The position numbers and the translations under genes were made by a program. The notes beneath the pieces are model-generated. The model saw nothing but the letters and a program-made list of their open reading frames with translations, did not search any database and was not told the origin of the DNA. This document shows positions 27,803 to 36,805 of a stretch of 64,000 nucleotides of DNA, in pieces. Source of the DNA: Burkholderiaceae bacterium (lineage in GTDB: Bacteria; Pseudomonadota; Gammaproteobacteria; Burkholderiales; Burkholderiaceae); assembly GCA_023266335.1 (NCBI GenBank), contig JAHFQJ010000004.1, forward strand, positions 62,001-126,000. The letters run 5' to 3'. How positions within the stretch are numbered: position 1 is the stretch's first letter; every line of letters starts with the position of its first letter.

Positions 27803-30163
27803 CTAGAATTTTGCTGTAAATGTAACTTGAAATGCTCTAGGTGTACCTTGAACAGAATGTCCGGCATATACACTCTCAAAATATTTTTTATTCAGTAAAT
27901 TAAACACATTGGCTTTTATTGCATAATTTTTAGCACTATATTCAATCATTCCATCTACTCTTGTGTATGCTGGAGCGGCTGTTGTATTAGTCGCATTTCC
28001 ATAACGCAAACCCACACCCTCAACACCTAAACCAACTTTAATTTTAGGAATAATTTTATAAGTATTCCATAAGCTATAGGTATATTTAGGTGTATTAATT
28101 GGTATCATACCTTTTGTATTTGCTTGCTGTGCGCTTGCTTCATCAATTTTACCCTTCATTAAAGCAGTTGATGCAAAAATTTCCCATTTATTTGTTACTC
28201 TGCCATTGGCTTCCAGCTCTACACCATTTGTATGGCGTTTACCTGATAATAATGAAATATTAGGAGTTGCTAAATCAGTATTTCTTTCGTTAGTTTTTTC
28301 AGTTCTGAAAATTGCTGCACGCAGTGATAATCTGTTGCTTAATAAATCAAATTTACTGCCAATTTCAATATTACGGTTTTTTTCCGGCGGTGTATTTTTT
28401 GTTCTATCATCTAACTGATATAATTCTGCTGACGGATTAAATGATGTTCCATAAGCAGCATAATAAGCTACCTCTGTTGATGGCTGATAAATTAAGCCAC
28501 CACGATAGCTCCATACATTATCATTTCTAGACAACGGACCTTGCGGCAGCGGGCGGTTATAATCTGCTTCTGAATGGTCAAATCTTGTTCCTAATACAGC
28601 TTTAAATTTAGGTGTAAAGTTAATTGTATCTTGCAGATATAAACCTAAAGTATCGCCTTTATAGCTATTTGGCGCGGTCTTATAAAAACTAGAATTAAAA
28701 TTAGCCGGCAAATTAATAGGAACAGTTAGACCTACATTTGTTACCGGATTTCCTAGCGGACTAGTAGATGTCCAGCGTTCTGCTTTCTCATTTATATATT
28801 CTGCACCTGCTAATAATTCATGTTTGATATTACCTGTATTAAATTTGGTATTATAATCACTTTGCAGAGTAAAGGTTTCTTCATGTCCGCCCCTAGCCTG
28901 CCTTTGCCTATTTATACCACGGGCATCATTAATTGCTCCAGTACTTCCAATTAAACGTGGGGCTGTTGCACGTAAATCTCTATCGTAATCAGCCGCTCGC
29001 ATTACAGTTTTTAATGAACTGTCGTTATCAAAAATATGTGTATAAGATGCCGTTGCGATATTGGTAGTATTACGTTCAAAATCTGTTGGTAAACCATAAA
29101 AGCGGTTTTCAGGCACATTAATCGGGTAATTAACTGCATTGCCTTGGGCATATGGTACGCCGTAATCCGGACGATTATTTTCTTTTAAGAAATAATAAGA
29201 TAAAGTAACTTCATCTTTTGTGCCTAAACCAAATGTAATCGATGGAGCAATACCATAACGCTTTTGCTCTACATCATCTTTAAAGCTATCTGCCTTAGTA
29301 TGCATAGCATTTAAACGTATTGAAGTAGTTGGATTAAGATTTTTATTTAAATCTACTGTTTCTCTTAAATATCCGTCCGAACCAACAGTGAAGTTTGCTT
29401 CATACTTGTCTTTTAACTTTGGAGTTTTAGTTACTTGGTTAATTAAACCGCCGGTAGAGCCTCTGCCAAACAGCATAGAGGCAGAACCTTTTAACACATC
29501 AATTTGTGCTAAGTTAAAAGTTTCACGATTATATTGAGCAGCGTCTCTCATGCCGTCTAAATATAAATCTCCAACTGCTGAATATCCGCGTATAGTTATA
29601 TTATCACCTATACGTCCGCCTTCACCTGCATTAAAAGTTAAGCCTGCTACATTACGTAAAGCTTCTTTCATCGTATATGCATTGCGGTCCTGAATTAATT
29701 TTTCCGGAATAATTGTTACAGATTGAGGAATATCCTTAACTGCCTGATTTGATTTTCCAAGGCTTGTACTATTAGCTTTATATCCTTGTTTTTCTTTAGT
29801 TTCATTTGCTTTTAATTTAGCTTTGTCTAAATTACTCATCTGGCTTATATCACTATTGCTAGAAGAGTCTCCGGTTACAACCACAGTAGGCAGAATATTA
29901 GCTTGACTTTGACTGCTGGATTGAGTATTTTCTTCTTCGCCTTCATCTCCTTCACCAGAATTAAAAGTCAAATCTTGTTTGGTCAATTTTTGATTAGCTA
30001 CATTGCCTGCGTTATTATTATTAACATTTTGTGCGAATAAATAGCTGGAACTTAAAGTAAGTACAGCAAGTAAGATAGCCTTCACGGCAAATTTATTTTT
30101 ATTTGAATAAGGAATTTTATTAGAATTTTTATTGGTATTATTAGTTAAGATATTTGAATGCAT
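27803..30163 (-). CDS. TonB-dependent siderophore receptor (PiuA/Fiu type)
   Basis: 786 residues from the ATG at 30163. This start was chosen because the Fur-box-like site at 30194-30212 lies just upstream and a signal peptide (hydrophobic core ending SSYLFAQ) follows. A long pre-plug segment includes acidic EGDEGEEE. The plug domain (KDIPQSVTIIPEKLI, TIRGYS, LFGRGSTGGLINQVTK) is followed by a 22-strand barrel ending in FQVTFTAKF with a terminal Phe. The family imports catecholate-type ferric siderophores across the outer membrane using TonB energy. It is probably in an operon with piuC. Confidence 0.94.
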   Translation of the reverse strand: MHSNILTNNTNKNSNKIPYSNKNKFAVKAILLAVLTLSSSYLFAQNVNNNNAGNVANQKLTKQDLTFNSGEGDEGEEENTQSSSQSQANILPTVVVTGDSSSNSDISQMSNLDKAKLKANETKEKQGYKANSTSLGKSNQAVKDIPQSVTIIPEKLIQDRNAYTMKEALRNVAGLTFNAGEGGRIGDNITIRGYSAVGDLYLDGMRDAAQYNRETFNLAQIDVLKGSASMLFGRGSTGGLINQVTKTPKLKDKYEANFTVGSDGYLRETVDLNKNLNPTTSIRLNAMHTKADSFKDDVEQKRYGIAPSITFGLGTKDEVTLSYYFLKENNRPDYGVPYAQGNAVNYPINVPENRFYGLPTDFERNTTNIATASYTHIFDNDSSLKTVMRAADYDRDLRATAPRLIGSTGAINDARGINRQRQARGGHEETFTLQSDYNTKFNTGNIKHELLAGAEYINEKAERWTSTSPLGNPVTNVGLTVPINLPANFNSSFYKTAPNSYKGDTLGLYLQDTINFTPKFKAVLGTRFDHSEADYNRPLPQGPLSRNDNVWSYRGGLIYQPSTEVAYYAAYGTSFNPSAELYQLDDRTKNTPPEKNRNIEIGSKFDLLSNRLSLRAAIFRTEKTNERNTDLATPNISLLSGKRHTNGVELEANGRVTNKWEIFASTALMKGKIDEASAQQANTKGMIPINTPKYTYSLWNTYKIIPKIKVGLGVEGVGLRYGNATNTTAAPAYTRVDGMIEYSAKNYAIKANVFNLLNKKYFESVYAGHSVQGTPRAFQVTFTAKF

Positions 30164-30193
30164 TTTAATGATTATATAATTAATTAGTATAAT

Positions 30194-30212
30194 GCTAATG
30201 ATAACAATTCTT
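30194..30212 (-). promoter_or_regulatory. Fur-box-like operator of the receptor-piuC operon
   Basis: GCTAATGATAACAATTCTT matches the classical 19-bp Fur consensus at 14 of 19 positions. It lies ~30 bp upstream of the chosen receptor start codon. Repression of the receptor and piuC by iron-loaded Fur is the inferred function. Confidence 0.6.
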
Positions 30213-30284
30213 ATTAACTTTTGCAATACGTAAATATATGTAATAGTTACTTTTATTTAATCTAAACAAACCATAACATCAAAA

Positions 30285-30623
30285 TTAAGAAAATAATTCT
30301 TGATAATCTTTATATAAATTCATAAGGTGGTCAAGTGCGTGTATATCTTTATTAATTTCACATTCCCAAAAAACAAAAACCATATAACTAAGGTGTTTAA
30401 GTTTTTCGATATTTTGAATATCCCTTAATTGATTATTTTGTAATTTTGCTGTCCAGTATTCTATATTAGATTTAGGAATATTACTTCTGCTACATCCATG
30501 CTGATGCCAAAAACAGCCATGAATAAAAACTGCTATTTTAAACTTTACCGAGCAAAAATCAGGCTTACTTGGTAATTTATAATTTTTTAAATAAGGCTTT
30601 ATTTTAAAATATATATTCTTGGA
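30285..30623 (-). pseudogene. vsr: N-terminally truncated Vsr mismatch endonuclease
   Basis: The frame has no usable start codon but encodes a clear Vsr C-terminal two-thirds. LPSKPDF carries the metal-binding Asp. AVFIHGCFWHQHGC carries the conserved His/Trp residues, EYWTAKLQNNQLRD the second conserved Asp, and FVFWECEI the typical end. The ~45-residue N-terminal region (normally with RSKNTKPE-like sequence) is missing; a TAG closes the frame at 30624-30626. Vsr nicks DNA at T:G mismatches produced by deamination of Dcm-type methylcytosine, and is normally linked to a cytosine methyltransferase. None is present, so this is a restriction-modification remnant. Confidence 0.8.
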
Positions 30624-30852
30624 CTATATTCTCAAATCCATCTATATCTTCTAATAATATAATTTTACTGATTAACAAATCCATTTTATTAAAAATATCT
30701 TGCTTACTATTAAGTTTATCTAAAAACCCTGTACTATTTTCAAGTTCAAAAAAATAATAATGTAATTGGCATTTTATTTTATCTGCATAAGAATTATTCT
30801 TTTCGTTGAGAAAATTTAGAAGTATTTGATTTTTTTGCTGTTTATCTATCAT
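30604..30852 (-). CDS. Unknown 82-residue protein
   Basis: Start codon overlaps the stop of the upstream DUF3883-like gene (ATGA), so the two are translationally coupled. The 3' end runs into the Vsr fragment in another frame. Helical, charged, no motif recognised. By context it may belong to the same restriction or defence locus, or be what remains of a larger gene. Confidence 0.5.
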   Translation of the reverse strand: MIDKQQKNQILLNFLNEKNNSYADKIKCQLHYYFFELENSTGFLDKLNSKQDIFNKMDLLISKIILLEDIDGFENIVQEYIF

Positions 30853-31637
30853 AAAGTTATATTTTCTGCTACGTGAAATTCTTTTATTTGTTTTGTCATT
30901 ATAATTTTTGGTATAAATTCTATATTTTTTACAGGATTTTGAATTATTTTAAAAGACGGATTTTCATTTAGATTCATAATAAGGACTATTATATAATCCT
31001 CTTTATATTCTGTTGCCTTATTATATTCGTTTTCAGTTAATCGAAATTTACCTTTTTTATTTCTAATGCCTTTAATTTCAGCTAAATAGGTATTTTTTAA
31101 TTGAAAATCATACCCGTCACCAAATAATCTTGCATCTTCTATTGAAGAATTATTAAAAAGAATTATAGATGTAAAATTATTCATAAAATAAATTTCTGCT
31201 TCAAATCCTGTTCTTTGCAATTGCTTAAATTTTGATTTTTCTATGGGTTTAACATTTTGAATTGTATTATCTTGTAAAATAGTAAAATATTCTTTTAAAT
31301 AAATTTTTACGATGTTTGCATATTCATATGCATTACATTCGCCAAATAAACTATCAATTACAATTTTTCTATGAATGTAGGTATTACCTTTTTGCCACCA
31401 GCCTTTTCTGTTATTATTTGGGAAAAATGGGTCAAATAAATCCATTCTATTTTTTATAGTTCCTTTTGTATCTGCAATTTTTTTATTGACAAAATATTCA
31501 TAAAATTCAGATTTAGTTTTAAATCCAAATTTTTGGATAAAGTCCATATCAAATTTGGCTAATCCATAACCAATTAAATTTAATATTTCATAATAACCAA
31601 TTAAATTTAATATTTCATAATTAGCATGTTTATTCAT
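30849..31637 (-). CDS. DUF3883-like (NO VEIN C-terminal) protein, putative restriction-associated nuclease
   Basis: 262 residues. The C-terminal half (~130-230) has the nuclease-like pattern of DUF3883/PD-(D/E)XK proteins: TGFEAEIYFMNNF, then D-ARLFGDGYDFQLKNTYLAEIKGIR (candidate Asp and Glu-X-Lys catalytic residues) and GKFRLTENEYNKATEYKEDYIIVLI. Such domains occur in restriction enzymes and in defence proteins. The N-terminus contains a perfect 9-residue tandem duplication (YEILNLIGY twice) encoded by two identical 27-bp units (31566-31619). Neighbours are an 82-aa protein and a broken vsr. Whether it is active is unclear. Confidence 0.65.
   Translation of the reverse strand: MNKHANYEILNLIGYYEILNLIGYGLAKFDMDFIQKFGFKTKSEFYEYFVNKKIADTKGTIKNRMDLFDPFFPNNNRKGWWQKGNTYIHRKIVIDSLFGECNAYEYANIVKIYLKEYFTILQDNTIQNVKPIEKSKFKQLQRTGFEAEIYFMNNFTSIILFNNSSIEDARLFGDGYDFQLKNTYLAEIKGIRNKKGKFRLTENEYNKATEYKEDYIIVLIMNLNENPSFKIIQNPVKNIEFIPKIIMTKQIKEFHVAENITL
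31566..31619. repeat. 27-bp perfect tandem duplication
   Basis: Two adjacent identical 27-bp units beginning ATAACCAATTAAATTTAATA lie inside the start of the DUF3883-like gene and add nine residues in frame. This is a recent slippage-type duplication. Confidence 0.9.
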
Positions 31638-31874
31638 ATTTTTATTTAATAGTTTTTTAGTAGATTTATTTTCTCTTACTTATTTTCCTATATATTATAC
31701 ATTACTTTTGCAAAAATACTTGAGGAATTACTTTTAGAAAACAGTATATTAATTATTGAAGCTATTATCAGAATATACATGACCAGATAATTGACAAAAA
31801 AGGATTTAGTATTTAACTAAAATCAAATAAATGCTACAATCTTAGTCATTATTAACATAATATGAAATATAATT

Positions 31875-33710
31875 ATGAACCGTTATCCATTATGGAAGTA
31901 TATATTAATTATCGCAGTTCTTACTATTGGTTTAATTTACACAATCCCAAATTTTTTTGGTGAAACTCCAGCTGTTCAAATATCTAGTGTTAAAGCAACT
32001 GTAAAAGCAGATTTAGCTTTGCACCAAAGAATAGAGCAAATTTTACAGAGGCATAAAATAATTCCTATAGGAATTACATTTGATGCAGGCACTCATGCCA
32101 GCATTAAGGTTCGTTTGCCGGACACTGAAACACAATTAAAGGCTAAAGATATATTAAATAAAGAATTAAATCCTCAAGAAAATGATAGTTCTTATGTAGT
32201 GGCGTTAAACCTTCTTTCATCTACTCCAAGCTGGTTAAGCAGTTTGGGTGCAAAACCTATGTTTTTAGGTTTAGACTTGAGAGGCGGGGTGCATTTTCTT
32301 TTAGAGGTTGATATGCAGGGGGCGCTGAATAAAAAACTCGATAGTTTATCTTCAGATATTCGGGCTTTAATGCGTGAAAAAGATTTGCAGCATAACGGAA
32401 TTGAAAAACAAGATAGTGGCATTACAATTAATGCACAAGATGAAAATCAAGCTAAAAATATCCAAACGGTTCTGCAAAGCAGATTTACTGAACTGATATT
32501 TATTCAAAAAAATGAAAATATAACGGGAACATTTACTCCGGCATCTAAAAAAGAAATTCAGGATAATGCAGTAAAACAAAATATTACTACCTTAAGTAAC
32601 CGCGTGAATGAATTAGGGGTAAGTGAACCAATTATTCAGCAGCAGGGTGAAAGCAGAATTGTAGTACAGCTTCCGGGCGTTCAAGATACAGCTCGGGCAA
32701 AAGATATTATTGGACGCACAGCTACCTTAGAAGCAAGATTAGCTGATCCAGCTCATTCTGTGGTGCGTAGTAAAGCAGATGCTCCAGCTGGAACAGATAT
32801 ATACTCAATGGCAGATGGTAATTTTGCCGTGATGAAAAAAGGTGTAATTTTTACCGGCGATAGAATTAATACAGCAGCAGCAAGTTTTGATCAAAATCAA
32901 ACACCGGTTGTGAGTATTAAATTAGATGCGGCGGGTGGGCGTAATATGCGTGAAACAACACGTGAAAATATTGGCAAACCGATGGGAATTATTTTATTTG
33001 AAAAAAATAAAGCTGAAGTTTTAACCGTAGCTACAATACAAGGTGAATTTGGTTCAGATTTTCAAATTACCGGACAACGAACGACTGAACAAGCCAATGA
33101 CTTAGCTTTATTATTAAGGGCAGGTTCTTTAGCTGCACCTATGAATATTATTGAAGAACGTACTGTTGGACCTTCATTAGGAGCAGAAAATATTGAAAAA
33201 GGCTTTAAATCTTTAATTTACGGGTTTGCAGCAATTTCAGTGTTTATGATTTGCTATTACACGTTATTTGGTGTTTTTTCAGTATTAGCCCTTAGTGTAA
33301 ATGTATTGCTGTTAATTGGTGCATTATCTATCTTACAAGCTACTTTAACTTTACCTGGTATTGCTGCGATTGCACTTGCTTTAGGTATGGCAATTGACTC
33401 AAATGTGCTAATTAATGAGCGTATCCGTGAAGAACTGCGTGGCGGAGCAAGCCCGCAAAAAGCTATTTACTCTGGTTTTGCGCATGCATGGGATACTATT
33501 TTAGATAGTAATATTACTACATTAATTGCCGGCTTAGCGTTATTAGCTTTTGGTTCTGGTCCTGTCAAAGGCTTTGCAGTTGTGCATTGTATTGGAATTT
33601 TAAGCTCAATGTTTTCAGCTGTGCTGTTTGCGCGAGCATTAGCTAATTTATGGTATGGACGTAGAGCAAAGTTAAACTCTATATCAATTGGGCAGGTTTG
33701 GAAAGGTTAA
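31875..33710 (+). CDS. secD: Protein translocase subunit SecD
   Basis: 611 residues, full length. There is an N-terminal transmembrane helix (NRYPLWKYILIIAVLTIGLIY) and a large periplasmic domain (P1 region with GLDLRGGVHFLLEVDM, SNRVNELGVSEPIIQQQG). Five further membrane helices lie between ~460 and 600, with the conserved GTIEERTVGPSLG-like segment (here IIEERTVGPSLG) and AIDSNVLINERIREELRGG. SecD works with SecF and YajC, using proton-motive force to pull proteins across the membrane. secF and yajC, normally adjacent, are not here; the gene is followed by an inverted-repeat element and relA. Confidence 0.96.
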   Translation: MNRYPLWKYILIIAVLTIGLIYTIPNFFGETPAVQISSVKATVKADLALHQRIEQILQRHKIIPIGITFDAGTHASIKVRLPDTETQLKAKDILNKELNPQENDSSYVVALNLLSSTPSWLSSLGAKPMFLGLDLRGGVHFLLEVDMQGALNKKLDSLSSDIRALMREKDLQHNGIEKQDSGITINAQDENQAKNIQTVLQSRFTELIFIQKNENITGTFTPASKKEIQDNAVKQNITTLSNRVNELGVSEPIIQQQGESRIVVQLPGVQDTARAKDIIGRTATLEARLADPAHSVVRSKADAPAGTDIYSMADGNFAVMKKGVIFTGDRINTAAASFDQNQTPVVSIKLDAAGGRNMRETTRENIGKPMGIILFEKNKAEVLTVATIQGEFGSDFQITGQRTTEQANDLALLLRAGSLAAPMNIIEERTVGPSLGAENIEKGFKSLIYGFAAISVFMICYYTLFGVFSVLALSVNVLLLIGALSILQATLTLPGIAAIALALGMAIDSNVLINERIREELRGGASPQKAIYSGFAHAWDTILDSNITTLIAGLALLAFGSGPVKGFAVVHCIGILSSMFSAVLFARALANLWYGRRAKLNSISIGQVWKG

Positions 33711-33714
33711 ATTA

Positions 33715-33832
33715 TTTGAGAGTATTAAATATAGATAGCTTTTCTGTAAATTTAAAAATTCAAAGCCTTATGTTTATTAGGTTTAGATTTCCAAAATCTT
33801 AAAAATAACTATCTAAATGAACACTCTCAATT
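33715..33832. repeat. Imperfect inverted-repeat element (~118 bp)
   Basis: TTGAGAGTATTAAATATAGA at the left pairs with TTGAGAGTGTTCATTTAGA (read on the minus strand) at the right, a ~22-bp arm with one indel. The arms enclose ~70 bp that contains a small AGATTTccaAAATCT hairpin. The element starts 5 bp after the secD stop. It could be a short mobile element or a large terminator-type structure; no second copy was found. Confidence 0.5.
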
Positions 33833-33956
33833 ATTTAAATTACCTAAATCGTAATAAAGTTGTATTATTATGAATATAATAAATATAAATGAACTAAAAT
33901 TGAAATTTATTATCCAAGGCATATAATAATTATTATATACCTATATCCTTATTATT

Positions 33957-36350
33957 ATGGATGAAATATCAAAAATTAATACTAATTCATTTGATAGTAA
34001 AACTTTAGATTTAGAATCGGATAACATTTTAAATTTATTTGACAATATTTATATCTGGACTCAAAATAATATACCTGATTTTGAGAATATTTATATCAAT
34101 AACGGCAATAATAAAGAGCCGGCTGCGTCTCATGTAAAAGGCGTATATGATATTTTATCAAGCCTTGATATAGATGCATATATGACTAAATCTTGCGTGC
34201 TGTTTGCGTTTTATCCGCAGCTGCAGGATTACATAATTAATCACCCAAATCAAAATAAATTTAATCCAGATACATTGTATTTATCTGCTGGCGTGTATAA
34301 ATTACTGCAGACTACAGAGCAATTTACCGGACATTCTGAAAGAATAGATAATAGCTTAGAGCATCAGGCAACTCTTGAAATTTTACGCAAAATGCTTTTA
34401 GCTTCTGCACAAGATATACGTGCAATTGTTATTATGCTGGCTTCACAGCTTCAGACTTTACGTTGGCATGCTCATAATAAAACTGAACCGCCCATATTAT
34501 GGGTAAAAGATGTTTTAAATCTTTATGCACCATTAGCAAACCGTCTTGGCATTTGGCAACTAAAATGGGAGCTTGAGGATTTGGCATTCCGTTTTATGGA
34601 GCCTGTGAGTTATAGGCAAATTGCCAGCTTATTAGATGAAAAAAGAGCAGAGCGCGAATACTTCATTGAAGAAATGAAGCAAAATCTTATCAGTGCTATG
34701 AAAGAAGCATCAATCAATGCAGATATTTCAGGCAGACCTAAGCATATTTACAGTATTTGGAAAAAAATGCATGGGAAAAATTTATCATTTACTCATTTAT
34801 ATGATGTTAGAGCCTTTAGAATAATTGTAAAAGATATAAAAGACTGCTATACAGCATTAGGCATTGTGCATAATTTATGGACTCCGGTTCCTAAAGAATT
34901 TGATGATTATATTTCTCAAGCAAAACCAAATGGTTATCAGTCTCTTCACACGGTTGTAATTGCTGATGACGGCAAAGCAATTGAAATACAAATCCGCACA
35001 GCAGAAATGCATAGGCAAGCCGAGTTCGGCGTTGCTGCCCATTGGCGTTACAAAGAAGCCGGTACTAAAGGTTATAGCGGAGAATTTAGTGCATCAGGAA
35101 GCTATGAAGAAAAAATAGCTTTATTTAGACAGTTGTTAGAATGGAAAGAGGATAGTGAAATTGGTTATATTTCTTCTAATTTACATTATGACGCATCTCA
35201 AAATAGTGCTGTAAACTTAGAGCCTAATAATAGTTTAAAGATTAATGCAGAAGATAGATGGGAAAAAGCTGGAAATTGGGTAGATGACCATATTTATGTA
35301 TTTACTCCGCAAGCTAAAGTAATTGCTCTGCCTGTATCTGCAACTGCATTAGATTTTGCTTATCATGTGCATACGAACGTTGGACATAGGTGCAGAGGAG
35401 CAAAAATTGACGGTAAAATGGTGCCTTTATACACTGTGCTTGAAAATGGACAAACTGTAGAGGTAATTACAGTTAAAGAAGGAGGACCTTCTAGAAACTG
35501 GCTGCGCAGCAATCCCCAATATTTAGTAAGCAATCGAGCTCGTTCTAAAGTTAGAGCATGGTTTAATGCATTAGAATTAGAAGAAACTATTAATAAGGGC
35601 AGATTGATTTTAGAAAAAATCTTACAGCGTGAAGGAAAAACCGGTGTTAATTTAGAAGAGCTTGCCCATCACTGTCGCTATAAAAACAGCAATGATTTAT
35701 TTTTAACTTTAGCTAAAGATTTGATTTCTGGTAAATATATTGAAGATATACTTAATTTAAATTATGGCAATAAATCTTCAGTAAATATAGTAAATAATAA
35801 AAATGAACATGAAATTAGTGATATAACAGATACTTCTTATATTATAAAAACTAAACGTCCAAGTAATGCTAATTCATCGGCATCTAAAGCATCTAAAAAA
35901 TTAAATTTAGGCATAAGTGTTATGGGATTAGATAGTTTAGTCATGCAGATAGCAAAATGCTGTAAACCTATTCCAGGTGATGATATAGTTGGTTTTATTA
36001 CTAAAGGTAATGGCGTTACAGTTCATAGAACACAGTGCATTAGTATGGCAAAATATCATCAGAAGTATCCAGACCGCATTATTGATGCTCAATGGAAAGA
36101 ACAGGAAAATCAGCGTTATATCGTAGATTTATATATAGAAGCTCACGATAGACAAGGATTATTACGCGATTTAGGACATATTTTGTCTAAAGAAAAAATT
36201 AATGTAATTAGTACGCAAAGTAAAAGCAAAAATAATATTGCATGTTTAACCTTTACCTTAGAATTATTTACCAAAGATAAATTACAACAGGCTATTTCTA
36301 TGATTCAAAAAATAAAAAGTGTGGTTAAAGTTGAAAGAAAGTATAGTTAG
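33957..36350 (+). CDS. relA: GTP pyrophosphokinase RelA
   Basis: 797 residues. The N-terminal HD region is degenerate (no HDxxED; QDIRAIVIMLASQL instead), so no hydrolase activity is expected. The synthetase domain has LYDVRAFRIIVKD and KEFDDYISQAKPNGYQSLHT; EFDD is the RelA-type EXDD signature, in contrast to the RXKD of SpoT. The TGS domain (YVFTPQAKVIALPVSATALDFAYHVH), zinc-finger domain (CCKPIPGDD... HRTQC) and ACT domain (DRQGLLRDL) complete the protein. It makes (p)ppGpp on ribosomes with uncharged tRNA. The spoT hydrolase must be elsewhere. Confidence 0.95.
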   Translation: MDEISKINTNSFDSKTLDLESDNILNLFDNIYIWTQNNIPDFENIYINNGNNKEPAASHVKGVYDILSSLDIDAYMTKSCVLFAFYPQLQDYIINHPNQNKFNPDTLYLSAGVYKLLQTTEQFTGHSERIDNSLEHQATLEILRKMLLASAQDIRAIVIMLASQLQTLRWHAHNKTEPPILWVKDVLNLYAPLANRLGIWQLKWELEDLAFRFMEPVSYRQIASLLDEKRAEREYFIEEMKQNLISAMKEASINADISGRPKHIYSIWKKMHGKNLSFTHLYDVRAFRIIVKDIKDCYTALGIVHNLWTPVPKEFDDYISQAKPNGYQSLHTVVIADDGKAIEIQIRTAEMHRQAEFGVAAHWRYKEAGTKGYSGEFSASGSYEEKIALFRQLLEWKEDSEIGYISSNLHYDASQNSAVNLEPNNSLKINAEDRWEKAGNWVDDHIYVFTPQAKVIALPVSATALDFAYHVHTNVGHRCRGAKIDGKMVPLYTVLENGQTVEVITVKEGGPSRNWLRSNPQYLVSNRARSKVRAWFNALELEETINKGRLILEKILQREGKTGVNLEELAHHCRYKNSNDLFLTLAKDLISGKYIEDILNLNYGNKSSVNIVNNKNEHEISDITDTSYIIKTKRPSNANSSASKASKKLNLGISVMGLDSLVMQIAKCCKPIPGDDIVGFITKGNGVTVHRTQCISMAKYHQKYPDRIIDAQWKEQENQRYIVDLYIEAHDRQGLLRDLGHILSKEKINVISTQSKSKNNIACLTFTLELFTKDKLQQAISMIQKIKSVVKVERKYS

Positions 36351-36416
36351 AATTGAATTTATAACTATTTAAGAGTATATTTTAGCTTCTTGATTTATAA
36401 TTTTAGGGGGATAAAT

Positions 36417-36665
36417 ATGTTATGTGTAGTTAAAGGAGATGCAACAAAAAGATTAGAGCTTCATGCAAAAAATAATGTGAAAATGTCAGCTGCTTTTGAA
36501 ACAGCTGCAAGGGCAGTTGCTGCTGAGCAATGTTATACTTCTCGACTCAGTGAAGGAATCTATGAGCCTATTTACAATTTTAAAAGCGGAAGTTGGAGCA
36601 CGTGTGAAGTAAAGTCTCATATAGATTATTATGATAACTTCATTGCAAAAAAAATTACCAGATAA
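36417..36665 (+). CDS. Unknown 82-residue protein
   Basis: Start at 36417 has a very strong ribosome site (AGGGGG, 36405-36410); an in-frame ATG at 36390 has none. Small soluble protein, Ala-rich helix in the middle (AAFETAARAVAAEQ), three Cys. No family recognised. The downstream CTCTGC...GCAGAG hairpin (36680-36721) may end transcription. The strong ribosome site argues that it is well expressed. Confidence 0.6.
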   Translation: MLCVVKGDATKRLELHAKNNVKMSAAFETAARAVAAEQCYTSRLSEGIYEPIYNFKSGSWSTCEVKSHIDYYDNFIAKKITR

Positions 36666-36805
36666 TTTATATAAAAAAACTCTGCATATTTTAACCTTTA
36701 CTTTGATTAATCTACGCAGAGCCAAGGGAGGAAAACAATTTCTTTTTATATTCTCTGTAGTTTCTTTTAGTTATTCAATTATTCATTGATTATTCATTCA
36801 TTTAA

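Noticed and set aside
33957-36350. Calling the gene spoT (bifunctional)
   Set aside because: The HD hydrolase motif is degenerate and the synthetase has the EXDD signature of RelA.
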